Shown: positions 27,097 through 35,739, numbered from the stretch's first letter. The stretch: 49,610 nucleotides of DNA from JBGPHT01 sp041484525 (GCA_041484525.1 JBGPHT010000045.1:1-49610); one strand, 5' to 3'. Translations and numbers: made by a program. The notes: a model not told the origin generated them from the letters alone.

Positions 27097-28913
27097 ATCT
27101 GGAAGGGCGGCACCACCGCATCCGCCGCGTAATGTGCTTTGACTTTGCGAGCCGCGGCACGGCCAGCGACAGCGGCCAACTGGTCCTCAGTAGCGGTGCG
27201 CACCCGCTCCGAGCTGCCGAATTCTTTGAGAAGCTTGCGGACGGTCTTCTCGCCCACGCCGGGGATCGCGTCCAACTCGCTGGTGAGCTGCCGGCTGTTG
27301 CGCAGCGAGCGGTGGAACGTCACGGCGAAGCGGTGCGCTTCGTCGCGAATCGACTGCACCAGGTGCAGAATCGGGGAGAACCGGTCGAGGACTATGGGCT
27401 CGTCTTCCTGGCCGTAGACGTAGATGATCTCCTCGCGCTTGGCGATAGAGGCCAGCGGCTGGTCGATGATGCCGATGGCTTCGAGCGCGTCCGCCGCGGC
27501 GTGCAACTGGCCGAGGCCGCCATCGATCAAGATCAGCCCGGGCATCGGCTGCTTCTCTTCCTGCAAGCGGCTGTAGCGGCGCGTCACCACCTCGCGCATG
27601 CTCGCGAAATCGTCGTTGCCGATCACGGTGCGGATGATGAACTTGCGGTAGTCCGACTTCTTCATCTTGCCGTCCTCCCACACCACCATGCTGGCCACCT
27701 TGTCGGTGCCCTGGATGTGGGAGATGTCGAAGCACTCGATGCGCGAAGGCGCGTTGGGCAGGTTGAGCGAATCCTGCAGGGCTTCCTGAATGGCGCGGGA
27801 CGAGGGTTTCAAAACGCGGAAACGGCCGTCGAAGCTGTGTTTCGCATTGGTCTCGACCAGGTGCAGGAGCGCCTTTTTCTGGCCGCGCTGCGGGGTGCGG
27901 ATCTCGACCTTGCGGTTGCGCTTTTCGCTGAGCAGCTCTTCCAACGCCTCGCAGTCTTCGAATTCCACCGGCACATGGATTTCGGCGGGAATGAATTGCT
28001 GGTCAAGGTAGATCTGCTTCAGCAGCGCGGAGAAGAACAGGGGCTCGTCGAATTCCGCCTGGTCCTCCCAGAAAAACTCGCGGCGGTCGACGATCTGGCC
28101 GTTGCGCAGGTGGAACAGGTTGCAGGCGACCAGCGGCGGCTCGGCATAGCAGGCGAAGATATCGACATCGTCGCCTTTGGCCGCGGCCATCTTCTGGCGC
28201 TCCTCGATCTCTTCCACGGTGGTGAGCAGGTCGCGCAGGCCGGCGGCTTCCTCGAAGCGCGTATCATCCGACGCCGTCTGCATGCGCGCGCGCAATGCGC
28301 GGGCCAGGTCCAGGTGCCGTCCTTCGAGAAACAGTTTGATGTTTCGCACGGCGCCGGAATAGGCGTCGTCGGTGGTGAGACCCTCGACGCACGGCCCCAG
28401 ACATCGGTGAATGTGGTACTGCAGACACGGCTTGGGATGGAAGCGTGTCAGGTCCACTTTGCAGGACGGCACCAGAAAGTGACGGTGAATAAAGTGCACC
28501 AGGCGGTGCGCGAGGTTGGCGGGGAAGTAGGGGCCGAAGTAGGTGGAGCCGTCCTTGCGCAGCCGCCGCGTGACGTAAACCCGCGGATAGCGCTCCTGCG
28601 TGAGCTTGATGTATGGGTAGGTCTTGTCATCGCGCAGCAGGATGTTGAAGCGCGGTTTGTACTGCTTGATCAGGTTGTTCTCGAGCGCCAGCGCTTCCTT
28701 TTCGTTGTCGACCAGGATGTAGTCGACGTCGCGCGCTTCGGCGATGAGAGTGCCGGTCTTGATGTCGGCCAGCTTATCTTCGAGGAAGTAGCTGCGGACG
28801 CGAAGGCGCAGGCTTTTGGCCTTGCCGACGTAAATTACGCGGCCGGCCGCGTCTTTGTATAGATACACTCCGGGCAAAAGCGGAAGCTGGGCAGCCTTGT
28901 CACGGAGTTCCAT
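27090..28913 (-). CDS. uvrC: Excinuclease ABC subunit C
   Basis: 607 aa, normal for UvrC. Domains in order: GIY-YIG nuclease (GVYLYKDAAGRVIYVGKAKSL, residues 15-35) that cuts 3' of the lesion, a zinc-free Cys region (CLQYHIHRCLGPC), the UVR motif (LRDLLTTVEEIEERQ, about 215-235) that contacts UvrB, the RNase H-like endonuclease (ECFDISHIQGTDKVASMVV, LILIDGGLGQL, HRFAVTFHR) that makes the 5' cut, and a tandem helix-hairpin-helix end (IPGVGEKTVRKLLKEFGS). All are intact. It acts with UvrA/UvrB in nucleotide excision repair. The gene is followed by the palindromic element whose repeat includes its stop codon, and is divergent from a TPR gene 25 bp away. Confidence 0.98.
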   Translation of the reverse strand: MELRDKAAQLPLLPGVYLYKDAAGRVIYVGKAKSLRLRVRSYFLEDKLADIKTGTLIAEARDVDYILVDNEKEALALENNLIKQYKPRFNILLRDDKTYPYIKLTQERYPRVYVTRRLRKDGSTYFGPYFPANLAHRLVHFIHRHFLVPSCKVDLTRFHPKPCLQYHIHRCLGPCVEGLTTDDAYSGAVRNIKLFLEGRHLDLARALRARMQTASDDTRFEEAAGLRDLLTTVEEIEERQKMAAAKGDDVDIFACYAEPPLVACNLFHLRNGQIVDRREFFWEDQAEFDEPLFFSALLKQIYLDQQFIPAEIHVPVEFEDCEALEELLSEKRNRKVEIRTPQRGQKKALLHLVETNAKHSFDGRFRVLKPSSRAIQEALQDSLNLPNAPSRIECFDISHIQGTDKVASMVVWEDGKMKKSDYRKFIIRTVIGNDDFASMREVVTRRYSRLQEEKQPMPGLILIDGGLGQLHAAADALEAIGIIDQPLASIAKREEIIYVYGQEDEPIVLDRFSPILHLVQSIRDEAHRFAVTFHRSLRNSRQLTSELDAIPGVGEKTVRKLLKEFGSSERVRTATEDQLAAVAGRAAARKVKAHYAADAVVPPFQIV

Positions 28914-28926
28914 CGAGGGACGGCTA

Positions 28927-28932
28927 TATAAT
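28927..28932 (+). promoter_or_regulatory. Promoter -10 box of the TPR gene
   Basis: TATAAT lies 6 bases before the ATG at 28939, so the start of transcription should fall on or near the initiation codon (leaderless). No clear -35 hexamer is present at the usual distance. Confidence 0.55.
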
Positions 28933-28938
28933 TCAATT

Positions 28939-29388
28939 ATGGCATGCTGGGTTTTGGCGCTGGTGGCAGCGCTGGCCGCACCGGTTTACGCGCAGGATAC
29001 GAAGCCTGCGCAGCCGCCCGCCAAAGGGCAGCAGGAACTGAAAAAAGACCGCGGCCAGCCGCAGGGCGAAAAGGAAGAATTGCCGCCCGAAGAGGACAAG
29101 GATCGCGCGCCCAAAGAGTATTCTTTCAACCCGTTGCAGGCCGAAAAGGAAGTGCGGGTGGGCAATTATTACTTCCACAAGGGCAAATTTCGCGCGGCCG
29201 CCATGCGCTTTCGCGAGGCTACCCAGTGGAACCAGGCGAACGCGGAAGCGTGGTTAAAGCTGGGCGAAGCGCAGGAAAAAGCCAAGGACAAGCCGGCGGC
29301 GAAAGACGCCTACGCGAAGTATCTCGAGGTTTCTCCCGACGCGAAGAATGCCGACGAGATCCGCAAGAAGATGGAGAAGATGAAATAG
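28939..29388 (+). CDS. Secreted TPR protein with acidic/basic linker
   Basis: 149 aa from ATG 28939, directly after a TATAAT box. A signal peptide (MACWVLALVAALAAPVYAQ) is followed by a charged Pro/Lys/Glu linker (KGQQELKKDRGQPQGEKEE) and about two TPRs (EVRVGNYYFHKGKFRAAAMRF and AEAWLKLGEAQEKAKDKPAA). The short size suits an adaptor in the periplasm. It is divergent from uvrC and converges with the receiver protein (3 bp between stops). The partner is unknown; no link to repair is implied. Confidence 0.85.
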   Translation: MACWVLALVAALAAPVYAQDTKPAQPPAKGQQELKKDRGQPQGEKEELPPEEDKDRAPKEYSFNPLQAEKEVRVGNYYFHKGKFRAAAMRFREATQWNQANAEAWLKLGEAQEKAKDKPAAKDAYAKYLEVSPDAKNADEIRKKMEKMK

Positions 29389-29391
29389 CCG

Positions 29392-29898
29392 TCAGCTATC
29401 GGCTGGCGGTCGATCGGCTACCGGGCCAGGATACTGGATCTCGGGGAGGCCGGCCCAAGGGCCGTCCAGGGCCTCGCGGATCTTGTCCGTCAGGGCGGCG
29501 CCAGTGAATGGCTTGGCGAGGAAGATCGAAGGGCCGGGCTCCAACTGCCGCACCACCGCGTCGCCGGTGTAACCCGACATGAAAACGATGCGGAGATCGG
29601 GGCGCAGCCGCGCGATGTGGCGCGCCATTTCGTAGCCGTCCATGTTGGGCATGAGCAGATCGGTCAGGACCAGGGTGATTCCGCCGGTGCGTTCGACGAG
29701 CCGCAACGCCTCGCCTCCATCCTTGGCTTCGAGGCAGGTATAGCCGGCTTGCGTGAGCAGGGTGCAAACCATCTGGCGGATGGAGGCAACATCGTCCACC
29801 ACCAGGATGGTCTCGACGGGCGGGCTATTCTCGACAAGGTCCAAAATCAACATCCTCCGACCAAAATCTGGATGCAACACGGTTGCCAAAGTGTGCAC
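29392..29898 (-). CDS. Response regulator, receiver domain only
   Basis: 168 aa from GTG 29898 (GAGGG upstream); ATG 29853 is an alternative and leaves less before the conserved start VETILVVDD. The receiver domain is complete: acidic pair DD, phospho-acceptor Asp in LVLTDLLMPNMDGYEM, switch Thr/Ser in IVFMSGYTGD and Lys in FLAKPFTG. No DNA-binding or enzymatic output domain follows, only a Pro-rich tail. Such stand-alone receivers usually relay phosphate or bind a partner. The sequence resembles the C-terminal receiver of the MBL-kinase fusion at the end of the window, which carries the same SGY and KPFT blocks. Its cognate kinase is not adjacent. Confidence 0.9.
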   Translation of the reverse strand: MHTLATVLHPDFGRRMLILDLVENSPPVETILVVDDVASIRQMVCTLLTQAGYTCLEAKDGGEALRLVERTGGITLVLTDLLMPNMDGYEMARHIARLRPDLRIVFMSGYTGDAVVRQLEPGPSIFLAKPFTGAALTDKIREALDGPWAGLPEIQYPGPVADRPPADS

Positions 29899-29902
29899 CG
29901 AG

Positions 29903-29932
29903 TTGCCCTCGAATAGAGACCATTGATATAAT
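29903..29932 (+). promoter_or_regulatory. rpmB promoter
   Basis: TTGCCC (29903-29908), 18-base spacer, TATAAT (29927-29932). The transcript would start near 29939, 26 bases before the rpmB ATG, leaving AAAGGGAG as ribosome site. Confidence 0.6.
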
Positions 29933-29964
29933 TGATCTTCGAGTTAAAGGGAGATTTCCGTCTT

Positions 29965-30156
29965 ATGGCACGAGTTTGCGAAGTTTGTGGCCGCGGCCCC
30001 CAGTTCGGCCACAAGATCAGCCACGCCCACAACGTCACCAACCGCCGTTGGAACCTGAACCTGCAGTCGGTGCGCGCCCTGGTGAACGGCGCCGGCAAGC
30101 GCATGCGCGTGTGCGCGTCCTGTATCCGGTCGAACAAGGTTCAGAAGGTCGCGTAG
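29965..30156 (+). CDS. rpmB: Large-subunit ribosomal protein L28 (bL28)
   Basis: 63 aa, typical length. The sequence MARVCEVCGRGPQFGHKISH and the later RRWNLNLQSVR block identify bL28 without doubt. Cysteines 5, 8, 50 and 53 form the zinc-binding (C+) version of this protein, as opposed to the C- paralogue made under zinc shortage. An AAAGGGAG ribosome site lies about 11 bases upstream, and a TTGCCC-TATAAT promoter is present. It is an isolated gene here, not next to rpmG as in many bacteria. Confidence 0.97.
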   Translation: MARVCEVCGRGPQFGHKISHAHNVTNRRWNLNLQSVRALVNGAGKRMRVCASCIRSNKVQKVA

Positions 30157-30219
30157 CCTCCTCGAAATCCGCATTTTCTTCTTGACCCTCACGCTGCGTC
30201 AGGCCTGACCCTGTTCCAA

Positions 30220-31134
30220 GAGGCAGCGGCGTGTAATGACAATGGACGCATTCCGCTTTTCCGATAAATAGCTTGAGACCCGCCTTGGCATCGCGGCTAA
30301 TGGCATTGCGCTGCCCGGCGACATAGCGGTCGAACGGCGCATTGCGGCTAACGAGCCTTCTGAGATATGCCTCAATGGCCTTGCCGTAATTCACCAGAAT
30401 CCGGTTGATGATCTCCTTGTCAGCGGAGGTCAAGCCGTTCCAATTAGCCGTGTCGGTGTAGGGTGAGCCCGTCGCGGGAAATCGCCGGTAGTCAGCCACG
30501 CCCGGATCGAGCGGCCACTCCGGAAACGCGTCGTTGTAATCGCGGCGATAGTGTTCGAACATAACGTGCGCAAGCTGCAGCCGGCTGCCATTTTGAACAG
30601 GCGGGCCTTCCGGCTCGCTTTAAGCGTCGAACCACTCGGAGTCGGAGAAGCCATCGTTCTCACGCCAGTGCGCCCCAGACTTGGGGTGGATGTAAAAGAC
30701 GGTATTGACGACGCTGCTCACGTTGCGAGTCATCCAAAGCGAGCCCAGTGCCGTCGCGTTCGGAACAGCCCCGCCATTATTCGACCGAATGTCGAAGAGC
30801 CACTTCGATTCCGGCATATGGCAATTGCGGCATGCGATCTTGCCGGCCTCGCCGATGTCGCCGAGCTGCCCTTCCTGGCGGGTGCCCGTTTGAATCGGAC
30901 CGAGAGGCGCGGCTCGAAAAAGAGTTTGTCCCAGAAGCGCCGCAGCGGGCGAATCGCGATACTTATCGTGGTGTCCAGAGGCAGGCCCGGCAATGGGGAT
31001 AGCGTGTTGATAATCGCCCACTCCTGCCGCGAAAAACCTTCGCTGTCGGCATCATCGGTGTGCGAGGACTGGCTCCAGACCACGAACCCCGCCGACCCGA
31101 GCAACAGGCCAAAGCCCAGCGCCGCCTTCCGCAT
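30220..31134 (-). pseudogene. Decayed di-haem cytochrome c peroxidase-like gene
   Basis: The reading begins at ATG 31134 with a signal peptide (KAALGFGLLLGSAGFVV) and matches the di-haem peroxidase/MauG pattern, but the conserved blocks are spread over two frames: GLPLDTT in one, RDSPAAALLGQ in the next, KLFFEPRLS back in the first, then IACRNCHMPES in the second. An in-frame TAA at 30620-30622 splits it again (EWFDA-stop-SEPEGPP), after which FEHYRRDYNDAFPEW continues to a second haem site ECVHCH at 30236. The C-terminal third, which should carry the rest of the second haem domain, is missing. At least three frame changes plus one stop make it non-functional. Confidence 0.88.
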
Positions 31135-31181
31135 CGCTCACCTCCACGGTCGGGGACCCGTTATCCCGCGAATCCGCCTCG

Positions 31182-31195
31182 GCAAGAATAAACCC
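31182..31195 (-). promoter_or_regulatory. Possible sigma-54 (-24/-12) promoter of the peroxidase pseudogene
   Basis: On the minus strand GGGTTTATTCTTGC keeps the invariant GG-N10-GC with TTGC at -12. It lies about 48 bases upstream of the pseudogene start. Chance matches are common; support comes only from the dyad upstream and the adjacent AAA regulator. Confidence 0.35.
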
Positions 31196-31292
31196 GTTCG
31201 CTCGTCACCTCAACAGCTTTTCGCCTGGTAGTCGAACGCCCTTCTTCCGCTTGTGCGATATGACACGGCATCGGCGCGCTTTCCAGAGGCAA

Positions 31293-31310
31293 CTCGAAAT
31301 TAATTTCGAG
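31293..31310. promoter_or_regulatory. Perfect 18-bp palindrome, possible upstream activator site
   Basis: CTCGAAATTAATTTCGAG is identical to its reverse complement, extended by CAA/TTG with one extra base. It lies just after the regulator stop and about 100 bases upstream of the possible -24/-12 element, a usual distance for a Fis-type enhancer site. Confidence 0.5.
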
Positions 31311-31333
31311 GTTGTGTAGCCTGTCACCGAAAC

Positions 31334-32857
31334 TCACAGAGCGTAGCGCTTCATCTTGTTGATCAGGCCCTGGCGGCTCAGGCCCAGCACGCGGGCGGCC
31401 TGCTGCTGATTGTTGCGCGTGGTCTGCAGCGCCTCCTGAATCATGCGCTGCTCCAGGTCCGCGATCGCCGTCTTCAGCGACTGCGCCTTCGCCTTTTCGG
31501 GCTTTGCCCGATCGTGCGCCGGCGATGGGATGCCCTCCAGCAGGTCGTCCTCCCCGATCACGGGCTGGCGCGCGCAGGCCGCCATCCGCATCACCTCGTT
31601 GCGGAGCTGGCGCACGTTTCCCGGCCACGGCGCCGCCGCCAGCTTGCGCATCACGCCGGTCGAGAACTCCATCGCCGGCTGGCCCGTCTCGCGGCAATAG
31701 TCACGCAGGAACTGGTTCGCCAGCAGAGGGATCTCCTCGCGAATGTCGCGCAACGGCGGCATGTGGATGTGGATCACCTTGATGCGGTAGTACAGGTCTT
31801 CGCGAAACCCGCCCTTGGTGATTTCGGCTTCGAGGTCTTTGTTGGTCGCGGCCAACAGCCGCACATCCACGGGGATCGAAGTGCGCCCGCCCACCCTCTC
31901 GACTACGCGCTCCTGCAGCACGCGCAGGATCTTGGCCTGGGCGCCGATCGAAAGGTCGCCGATCTCGTCCAGAAACAGCGTGCCGCCGTCCGCCTTTTGA
32001 AACTGGCCCACGCGCGGCTGCACCCCGGTAGCGACACCCTTTTCGATGCCGAACAGCTCGCTCTCGAGCAGCGTCTCCGGCAGCGCCGCGCAGTTCAGGG
32101 CCACGAACGGCTTGCGTGCACGCGCACTGGTGTAGTGGACCGCCTTCGCCACCAGCTCCTTGCCGGTGCCGCTCTCACCCGTGATCAGCACGTTCACCAG
32201 GCTGTCGCGGATGCGCTCGATGAGACGCACTACCTGCTGGATCTTTTGGCCCGTGCCGATGATCCCGTGAGTGGAATAGCGGTTCTCGACCTCGCGCCAA
32301 AGATGCGCGTTCTGCTGTACCAGCTCGTCCTGATTGCGGCGCAGTTCGCCGATGAGCTGCGCGGTCTCAATCGCAATCGCGGCGTGCGACGCCAGCGCGA
32401 TAAGCGACTCTTCGTCGCGCGCGGTGAAGGCGCCGGTGCGCTTGTTCAGCACCTCGAACGCGCCGATGATCTCGCCCTGCTGATTGCGCATCGCCACCGC
32501 CAGCAGGTTTTGCGTGCGGTATCCGGTCTGGCCGTCGATGGCATCGTAGAACCGGGAATCACCGTAGGCGTCGCGTACGTTAATCGTGTTGCCGGTGAGC
32601 GCGGCTTGGCCCGCAATCCCCAGCCGCGCGTCGAACCGCAGGATCTCCTCGCTTCCCAACGCCACCTTCGACCACAGCTCGTTCCGTTCGCGATCGAGCA
32701 GGAAGATGCTGGCGCGGTCGCACTCCAGCAGGTTGGTAGCTTCGTGGGCGATCAGGTCGAGCAGCGCGCCGAGGTCCCGCTCCGAGTTCATCTTCCGGCA
32801 GATGGCGAGAATCGCGCTTAACTTTTCATGCAGCTCGGGCTGGGAGAGAGCGCCCAT
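31334..32857 (-). CDS. GAF-AAA+-Fis transcriptional regulator (sigma-54 activator family, altered GAFTGA)
   Basis: 507 aa. An N-terminal GAF domain (about 25-170) should sense a small ligand. The AAA+ domain follows with Walker A GESGTGKE (227-234), Walker B TLFLDEIGD (near 293-301) and R-finger region. The C-terminus (NNQQQAARVLGLSRQGL) is a Fis-type HTH. The sigma-54 contact loop GAFTGA is replaced by GVATGV at 274-279, so the Phe needed for contact with sigma-54 is absent. Some related regulators carry the same variant, so loss of activity is not proven. It lies next to the peroxidase pseudogene and a palindromic site that may have been its target. Regulator and target may have been a unit that is now broken. 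Confidence 0.92.
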   Translation of the reverse strand: MGALSQPELHEKLSAILAICRKMNSERDLGALLDLIAHEATNLLECDRASIFLLDRERNELWSKVALGSEEILRFDARLGIAGQAALTGNTINVRDAYGDSRFYDAIDGQTGYRTQNLLAVAMRNQQGEIIGAFEVLNKRTGAFTARDEESLIALASHAAIAIETAQLIGELRRNQDELVQQNAHLWREVENRYSTHGIIGTGQKIQQVVRLIERIRDSLVNVLITGESGTGKELVAKAVHYTSARARKPFVALNCAALPETLLESELFGIEKGVATGVQPRVGQFQKADGGTLFLDEIGDLSIGAQAKILRVLQERVVERVGGRTSIPVDVRLLAATNKDLEAEITKGGFREDLYYRIKVIHIHMPPLRDIREEIPLLANQFLRDYCRETGQPAMEFSTGVMRKLAAAPWPGNVRQLRNEVMRMAACARQPVIGEDDLLEGIPSPAHDRAKPEKAKAQSLKTAIADLEQRMIQEALQTTRNNQQQAARVLGLSRQGLINKMKRYAL

Positions 32858-33238
32858 GGCCGCTAGTCTAGCTTACTAGCGGTTCCATGTCCATGAAGTA
32901 GACACGCTGCCAAGCCGGTTGACCGACCGCAACGTAATTTACAGCACGTTTACCATGGAGACGATGAAATAAAATGACTTACTAGCTGGTCGAGTTTGGC
33001 GCAGCACTTGCCATACGAGATATGCCGGAAGGTGCTCGAAAGCCGGAGGGAGCCGGAGCGCGGATGATCGGAGGACATCCGCTCCCGGTTCTTGGGACCG
33101 TTCCAGGCGAATCAACTGGGCCACACCCTCCCGCCGCGACAGACCGCTCATCGCGCGCGTGCCGCTGCCGGCGCGCCATGCGGAAGGCGACGACGCCGCA
33201 TGCACCCACGCAGGCAGGAAGCGCGGTGAACAGCGCGA
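32858..33238. other. Mostly non-coding stretch; possible short gene 32982-33242 on minus strand
   Basis: 381 bases between the AAA regulator and the small cysteine protein. A minus-strand frame (32982-33242) begins with ATGA overlapping the stop of the upstream small gene and a hydrophobic start (MIALFTALPACVGACGVVAF), then becomes Pro/Ser/Arg-rich. A second minus frame (to 32939) reads more protein-like (VAQLIRLERSQEP, FEHLPAYLVWQVLRQ), so a frameshifted gene is possible. Neither frame has a recognisable family. Confidence 0.3.
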
Positions 33239-33523
33239 TCATTGCGGCGCCCGCCCGGGGGATCTGACGTCATCACGACCGCAGCCAGGAACGGTTTGCC
33301 CAGGCACCTTCCGGCGACGCCGGTGGGCCAGTCCGTGCTCCTCATACCGCCGCGTCGCGCGGTCGCGCTCCCGGTCGGCCTGGTCGAGAAAGCCTTGCAG
33401 TTGTGGTGTCTGTACGATGAACTTGGACAGTTCCCGGTAGCGGATGATGGCATCGCAGGCAAGCAATGTCAACTCGCGACAGACGGGACATTTCAGAGTG
33501 GCTTGCATCATGGCGCTCTGCAT
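33239..33523 (-). CDS. Small CxxC protein, hypothetical
   Basis: 94 aa from ATG 33523 (GGAG upstream at a long spacing); ATG 33511 is an alternative. The N-terminus has a CPVC pair (TLKCPVCREL) that could bind zinc, then a helical, charged region (DAIIRYRELSKFIVQTPQ, DQADRERDRATRRYEEH) and a basic, less ordered tail. The stop overlaps the ATG of a possible following gene (ATGA), a sign of coupling. No family recognised; the helical mid-part looks genuinely coding. Confidence 0.5.
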   Translation of the reverse strand: MQSAMMQATLKCPVCRELTLLACDAIIRYRELSKFIVQTPQLQGFLDQADRERDRATRRYEEHGLAHRRRRKVPGQTVPGCGRDDVRSPGRAPQ

Positions 33524-33659
33524 ACCAGCCTGACACTCCTCGCGGACTTGCCGATGGTTAATCCGTGGGAATCCGGCCAGGATCTTGCGGGTACAGGCAA
33601 CCCCATTTGGGGGTGCCGTCCCTGACGGGGCAATCCCGGTATAGTCGGATTGTTGACCT

Positions 33660-34136
33660 ATGTCCGCCACTCGCATACACCGCTACCGCATGCAGAATCG
33701 ATGGACCGGAAACCTTGGGACCGGGACATCCGCCTACACCGCCTACAGCCGCGACTTTGAATTGAGCGCCGAGGGAAAGGCGGCGCCGGTCGCCGGGTCA
33801 TCCGACCCGGTCTTCCGCGGCGACGCGGCGCGCTACAACCCCGAGGATCTGCTGGTGGGGGCGCTCTCCTCCTGTCACATGCTCTGGGTGCTGCACCTGT
33901 GCGCCGACGCAGGCATCACCATCGTCGAGTATGTGGATGAAGCCGAAGGCGAGATGGTCGAACACGCGGATGGCTCAGGCGAATTCACGCGCGTACGACT
34001 GCGTCCGCGGATGAAGATCACCGACCTGGCGCGCGCCGCCGAAGCCCAGCAGATTCACGACCGGGCGCACTCCGTTTGCGCACTAGCGAGGTCGATGAAC
34101 TTTCCCGTAGAGGTGGAAGCAAAAGTTACGGTCTGA
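33660..34136 (+). CDS. OsmC/Ohr-family peroxidase
   Basis: 158 aa. The two reactive cysteines are in VGALSSCHMLWVLHL and HSVCALARSMNFPV, the arrangement of OsmC/Ohr thiol peroxidases, which reduce organic hydroperoxides using a lipoyl or thioredoxin donor; the pattern NPEDLLVGALSSCH is the family signature. The start at ATG 33660 has no good ribosome site; ATG 33690 is the alternative. Its end overlaps the convergent dehydrogenase gene by 11 bases. Cytoplasmic. It is most likely a defence gene against oxidants, standing alone. Confidence 0.93.
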   Translation: MSATRIHRYRMQNRWTGNLGTGTSAYTAYSRDFELSAEGKAAPVAGSSDPVFRGDAARYNPEDLLVGALSSCHMLWVLHLCADAGITIVEYVDEAEGEMVEHADGSGEFTRVRLRPRMKITDLARAAEAQQIHDRAHSVCALARSMNFPVEVEAKVTV

Positions 34137-35082
34137 GCACTACCTTCATCAGGCCGCGCTCGCCGCGGTGGAGGCGGGCGAACCATGACGCGCCCTCTTC
34201 CAGCGGCGCCACGGCCGAGATCAGCGGGGCTACCTGAATCTTGCCTTCGGCCATCAGGCGGATGCACTCCGGATACTCGCCGCTCGAGGCGCACGAGCCT
34301 TGCAGGCGCAATTGCCGGGACACCACGGCCTGCAGCGGAATCTCGACTGACGGCGCAATGTTTCCCACCAGCGTGACGGTTCCGCCCTTGCGTACTCCGT
34401 CGATCGCGGTCCGCACGGAGGCCTGGTTGCCTACGCAGTCGATGGTGAGATCCGCGTCCACGACCGAGGCCACCGGCTCGGCTCCGAACCCCTGCGCCAG
34501 TTCCAGGCGCGACGGATCGGGCTCGATCGACAGCACGCGCGCCGCTCCTTTTGCGCGCAGCGCCTGAATCGTCAGCAGGCCGATCATGCCGGCGCCGATC
34601 ACACAGCAAGTGCCGTCGAGCGGCCCGCTGAGCGACACGGCGTGGACGGCAACTGAAACGGCTTCGATTAGCGCCGCCTGCTCGTAGGTCAGGTTGTCCG
34701 GCAGCGGGCAGATAATCCGGCGCGGGACGGTGACATACTCGGCGAAGGCGCCGTGGCGGCGATACGGCCCCGGCGAAACGCCCAGCACTTGCCGGTTGTC
34801 GCAAAGGTTGACCTGCCCGCGCAAGCAGAACGCGCACTGGCCGCAGTAAATGGTGGAATCGAACGTCACGCGCTCGCCGGTGCCGACGATTTCGCCGGCG
34901 GCCTCATGCCCCATCACCAGCGGCGGAATGCGCCGTCCGGTGGAACCATCCAGGCCGTGCACGTCGGAGCCGCAGATGCCGCAGGCGCGGACGCGGATGA
35001 GTACTTCGTCCGGGCCGGGCTGGGGTTCGGGCATGTCGACCAGTTGCAGATCGTTGTACTGCTGGAGCATGAGAGCGCGCAT
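34126..35082 (-). CDS. Zinc-dependent medium-chain dehydrogenase (sugar-alcohol type)
   Basis: 318 aa. Catalytic zinc ligands are Cys37 in CGICGSD and His59/Glu60 in MGHE; structural zinc is held by Cys80, Cys83, Cys86 and Cys94 (YCGQCAFC, NLC). The Rossmann nucleotide site is VIGAGMIGLL around residue 165, with the acidic SIEPD after it favouring NAD over NADP. It resembles sorbitol/galactitol-phosphate/threonine dehydrogenases; the substrate cannot be chosen. It is slightly shorter than the usual 340 residues but complete. It converges with the OsmC gene, with an 11-bp overlap of the ends. Confidence 0.92.
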   Translation of the reverse strand: MRALMLQQYNDLQLVDMPEPQPGPDEVLIRVRACGICGSDVHGLDGSTGRRIPPLVMGHEAAGEIVGTGERVTFDSTIYCGQCAFCLRGQVNLCDNRQVLGVSPGPYRRHGAFAEYVTVPRRIICPLPDNLTYEQAALIEAVSVAVHAVSLSGPLDGTCCVIGAGMIGLLTIQALRAKGAARVLSIEPDPSRLELAQGFGAEPVASVVDADLTIDCVGNQASVRTAIDGVRKGGTVTLVGNIAPSVEIPLQAVVSRQLRLQGSCASSGEYPECIRLMAEGKIQVAPLISAVAPLEEGASWFARLHRGERGLMKVVLRP

Positions 35083-35170
35083 ATGATTACATTACCCCGT
35101 TTGGCGAAGGGGCCGCCGCAGGTAAGGCGAAATCTGAGTGGGGTATCTATCGGTGGGTGAGTGACGTACC

Positions 35171-35611
35171 ATGGAGGCAGATATAAAAGGACGCCAACGC
35201 TCAATGAGTCCAGATGACCAGGCAGTCATGCGTGCTATCGTGCGCGAGGAAGTCGCCGCCATCGTGCGTACGGAAGTCGTCATCGCCATCACTGCCTCCG
35301 AGCAGCGTATCACCAACGCCACCACTGCCAACCTGTCCGACCTCCGCGAGGAAATCAAGGGCCGCTTCGACCGTGTAGACCAGCGCTTCGACACCACCGA
35401 CCGCAGGTTGGAACGTGTAGAAAACCAGCTCTACACACTCACGCTCCAGACCGCCGGCATGGGCAAGTCCCTCACGGACGCGGAGCGTCTGGACAGCGCC
35501 ACTGCCGCCACGCTCGCCGCCCAGCAGCGCGCCTTTGACAGCATGCTGGCCCGACTCAAGGCCCTCGAAGAGAAGGCCACCAAGCAGCAGCCACCACCCA
35601 CGCAACAGTAG
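35171..35611 (+). CDS. Coiled-coil protein, hypothetical
   Basis: 146 aa from ATG 35171; ATG 35204 (AAAAGGA upstream) is an alternative giving MSPDDQAVMRAI. The main body (about 15-130) is a helix rich in Arg, Glu, Asp and Gln with heptad spacing (REEIKGRFDRVDQRFDTTD, DRRLERVENQLYTL), predicting a long coiled coil. The tail is Gln/Pro-rich. No signal peptide, no enzymatic motif. Similar short coiled-coil proteins with the RFDRVDQRFD pattern occur near phage and restriction genes, but nothing here supports such a role. Confidence 0.7.
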   Translation: MEADIKGRQRSMSPDDQAVMRAIVREEVAAIVRTEVVIAITASEQRITNATTANLSDLREEIKGRFDRVDQRFDTTDRRLERVENQLYTLTLQTAGMGKSLTDAERLDSATAATLAAQQRAFDSMLARLKALEEKATKQQPPPTQQ

Positions 35612-35639
35612 GCTTGCGTTCTACTCGCCAATCGAAACC

Positions 35640-35665
35640 AGCATGGTGCAATGGTTATCCATGCT
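35640..35665. promoter_or_regulatory. Inverted repeat upstream of the oxalate-formate operon
   Basis: AGCATGG (35640-35646) and CCATGCT (35659-35665), 12-base spacer. A TATGAT box (35706-35711) lies downstream, about 30 bases before the decarboxylase ATG. It could be an operator or the terminator of the coiled-coil gene; there is no T-run. Confidence 0.35.
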
Positions 35666-35739
35666 TGTAACAAACCGTCCGCCGCCTCGCAGGTATTTCA
35701 GGTAATATGATTTCTTCCAGTTCGTGGGGAGGAAATCAA

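Noticed and set aside
26739..28862. 707-residue open frame opposite uvrC
   Set aside because: Antisense shadow of a certain gene; composition is not protein-like and it has no family match.
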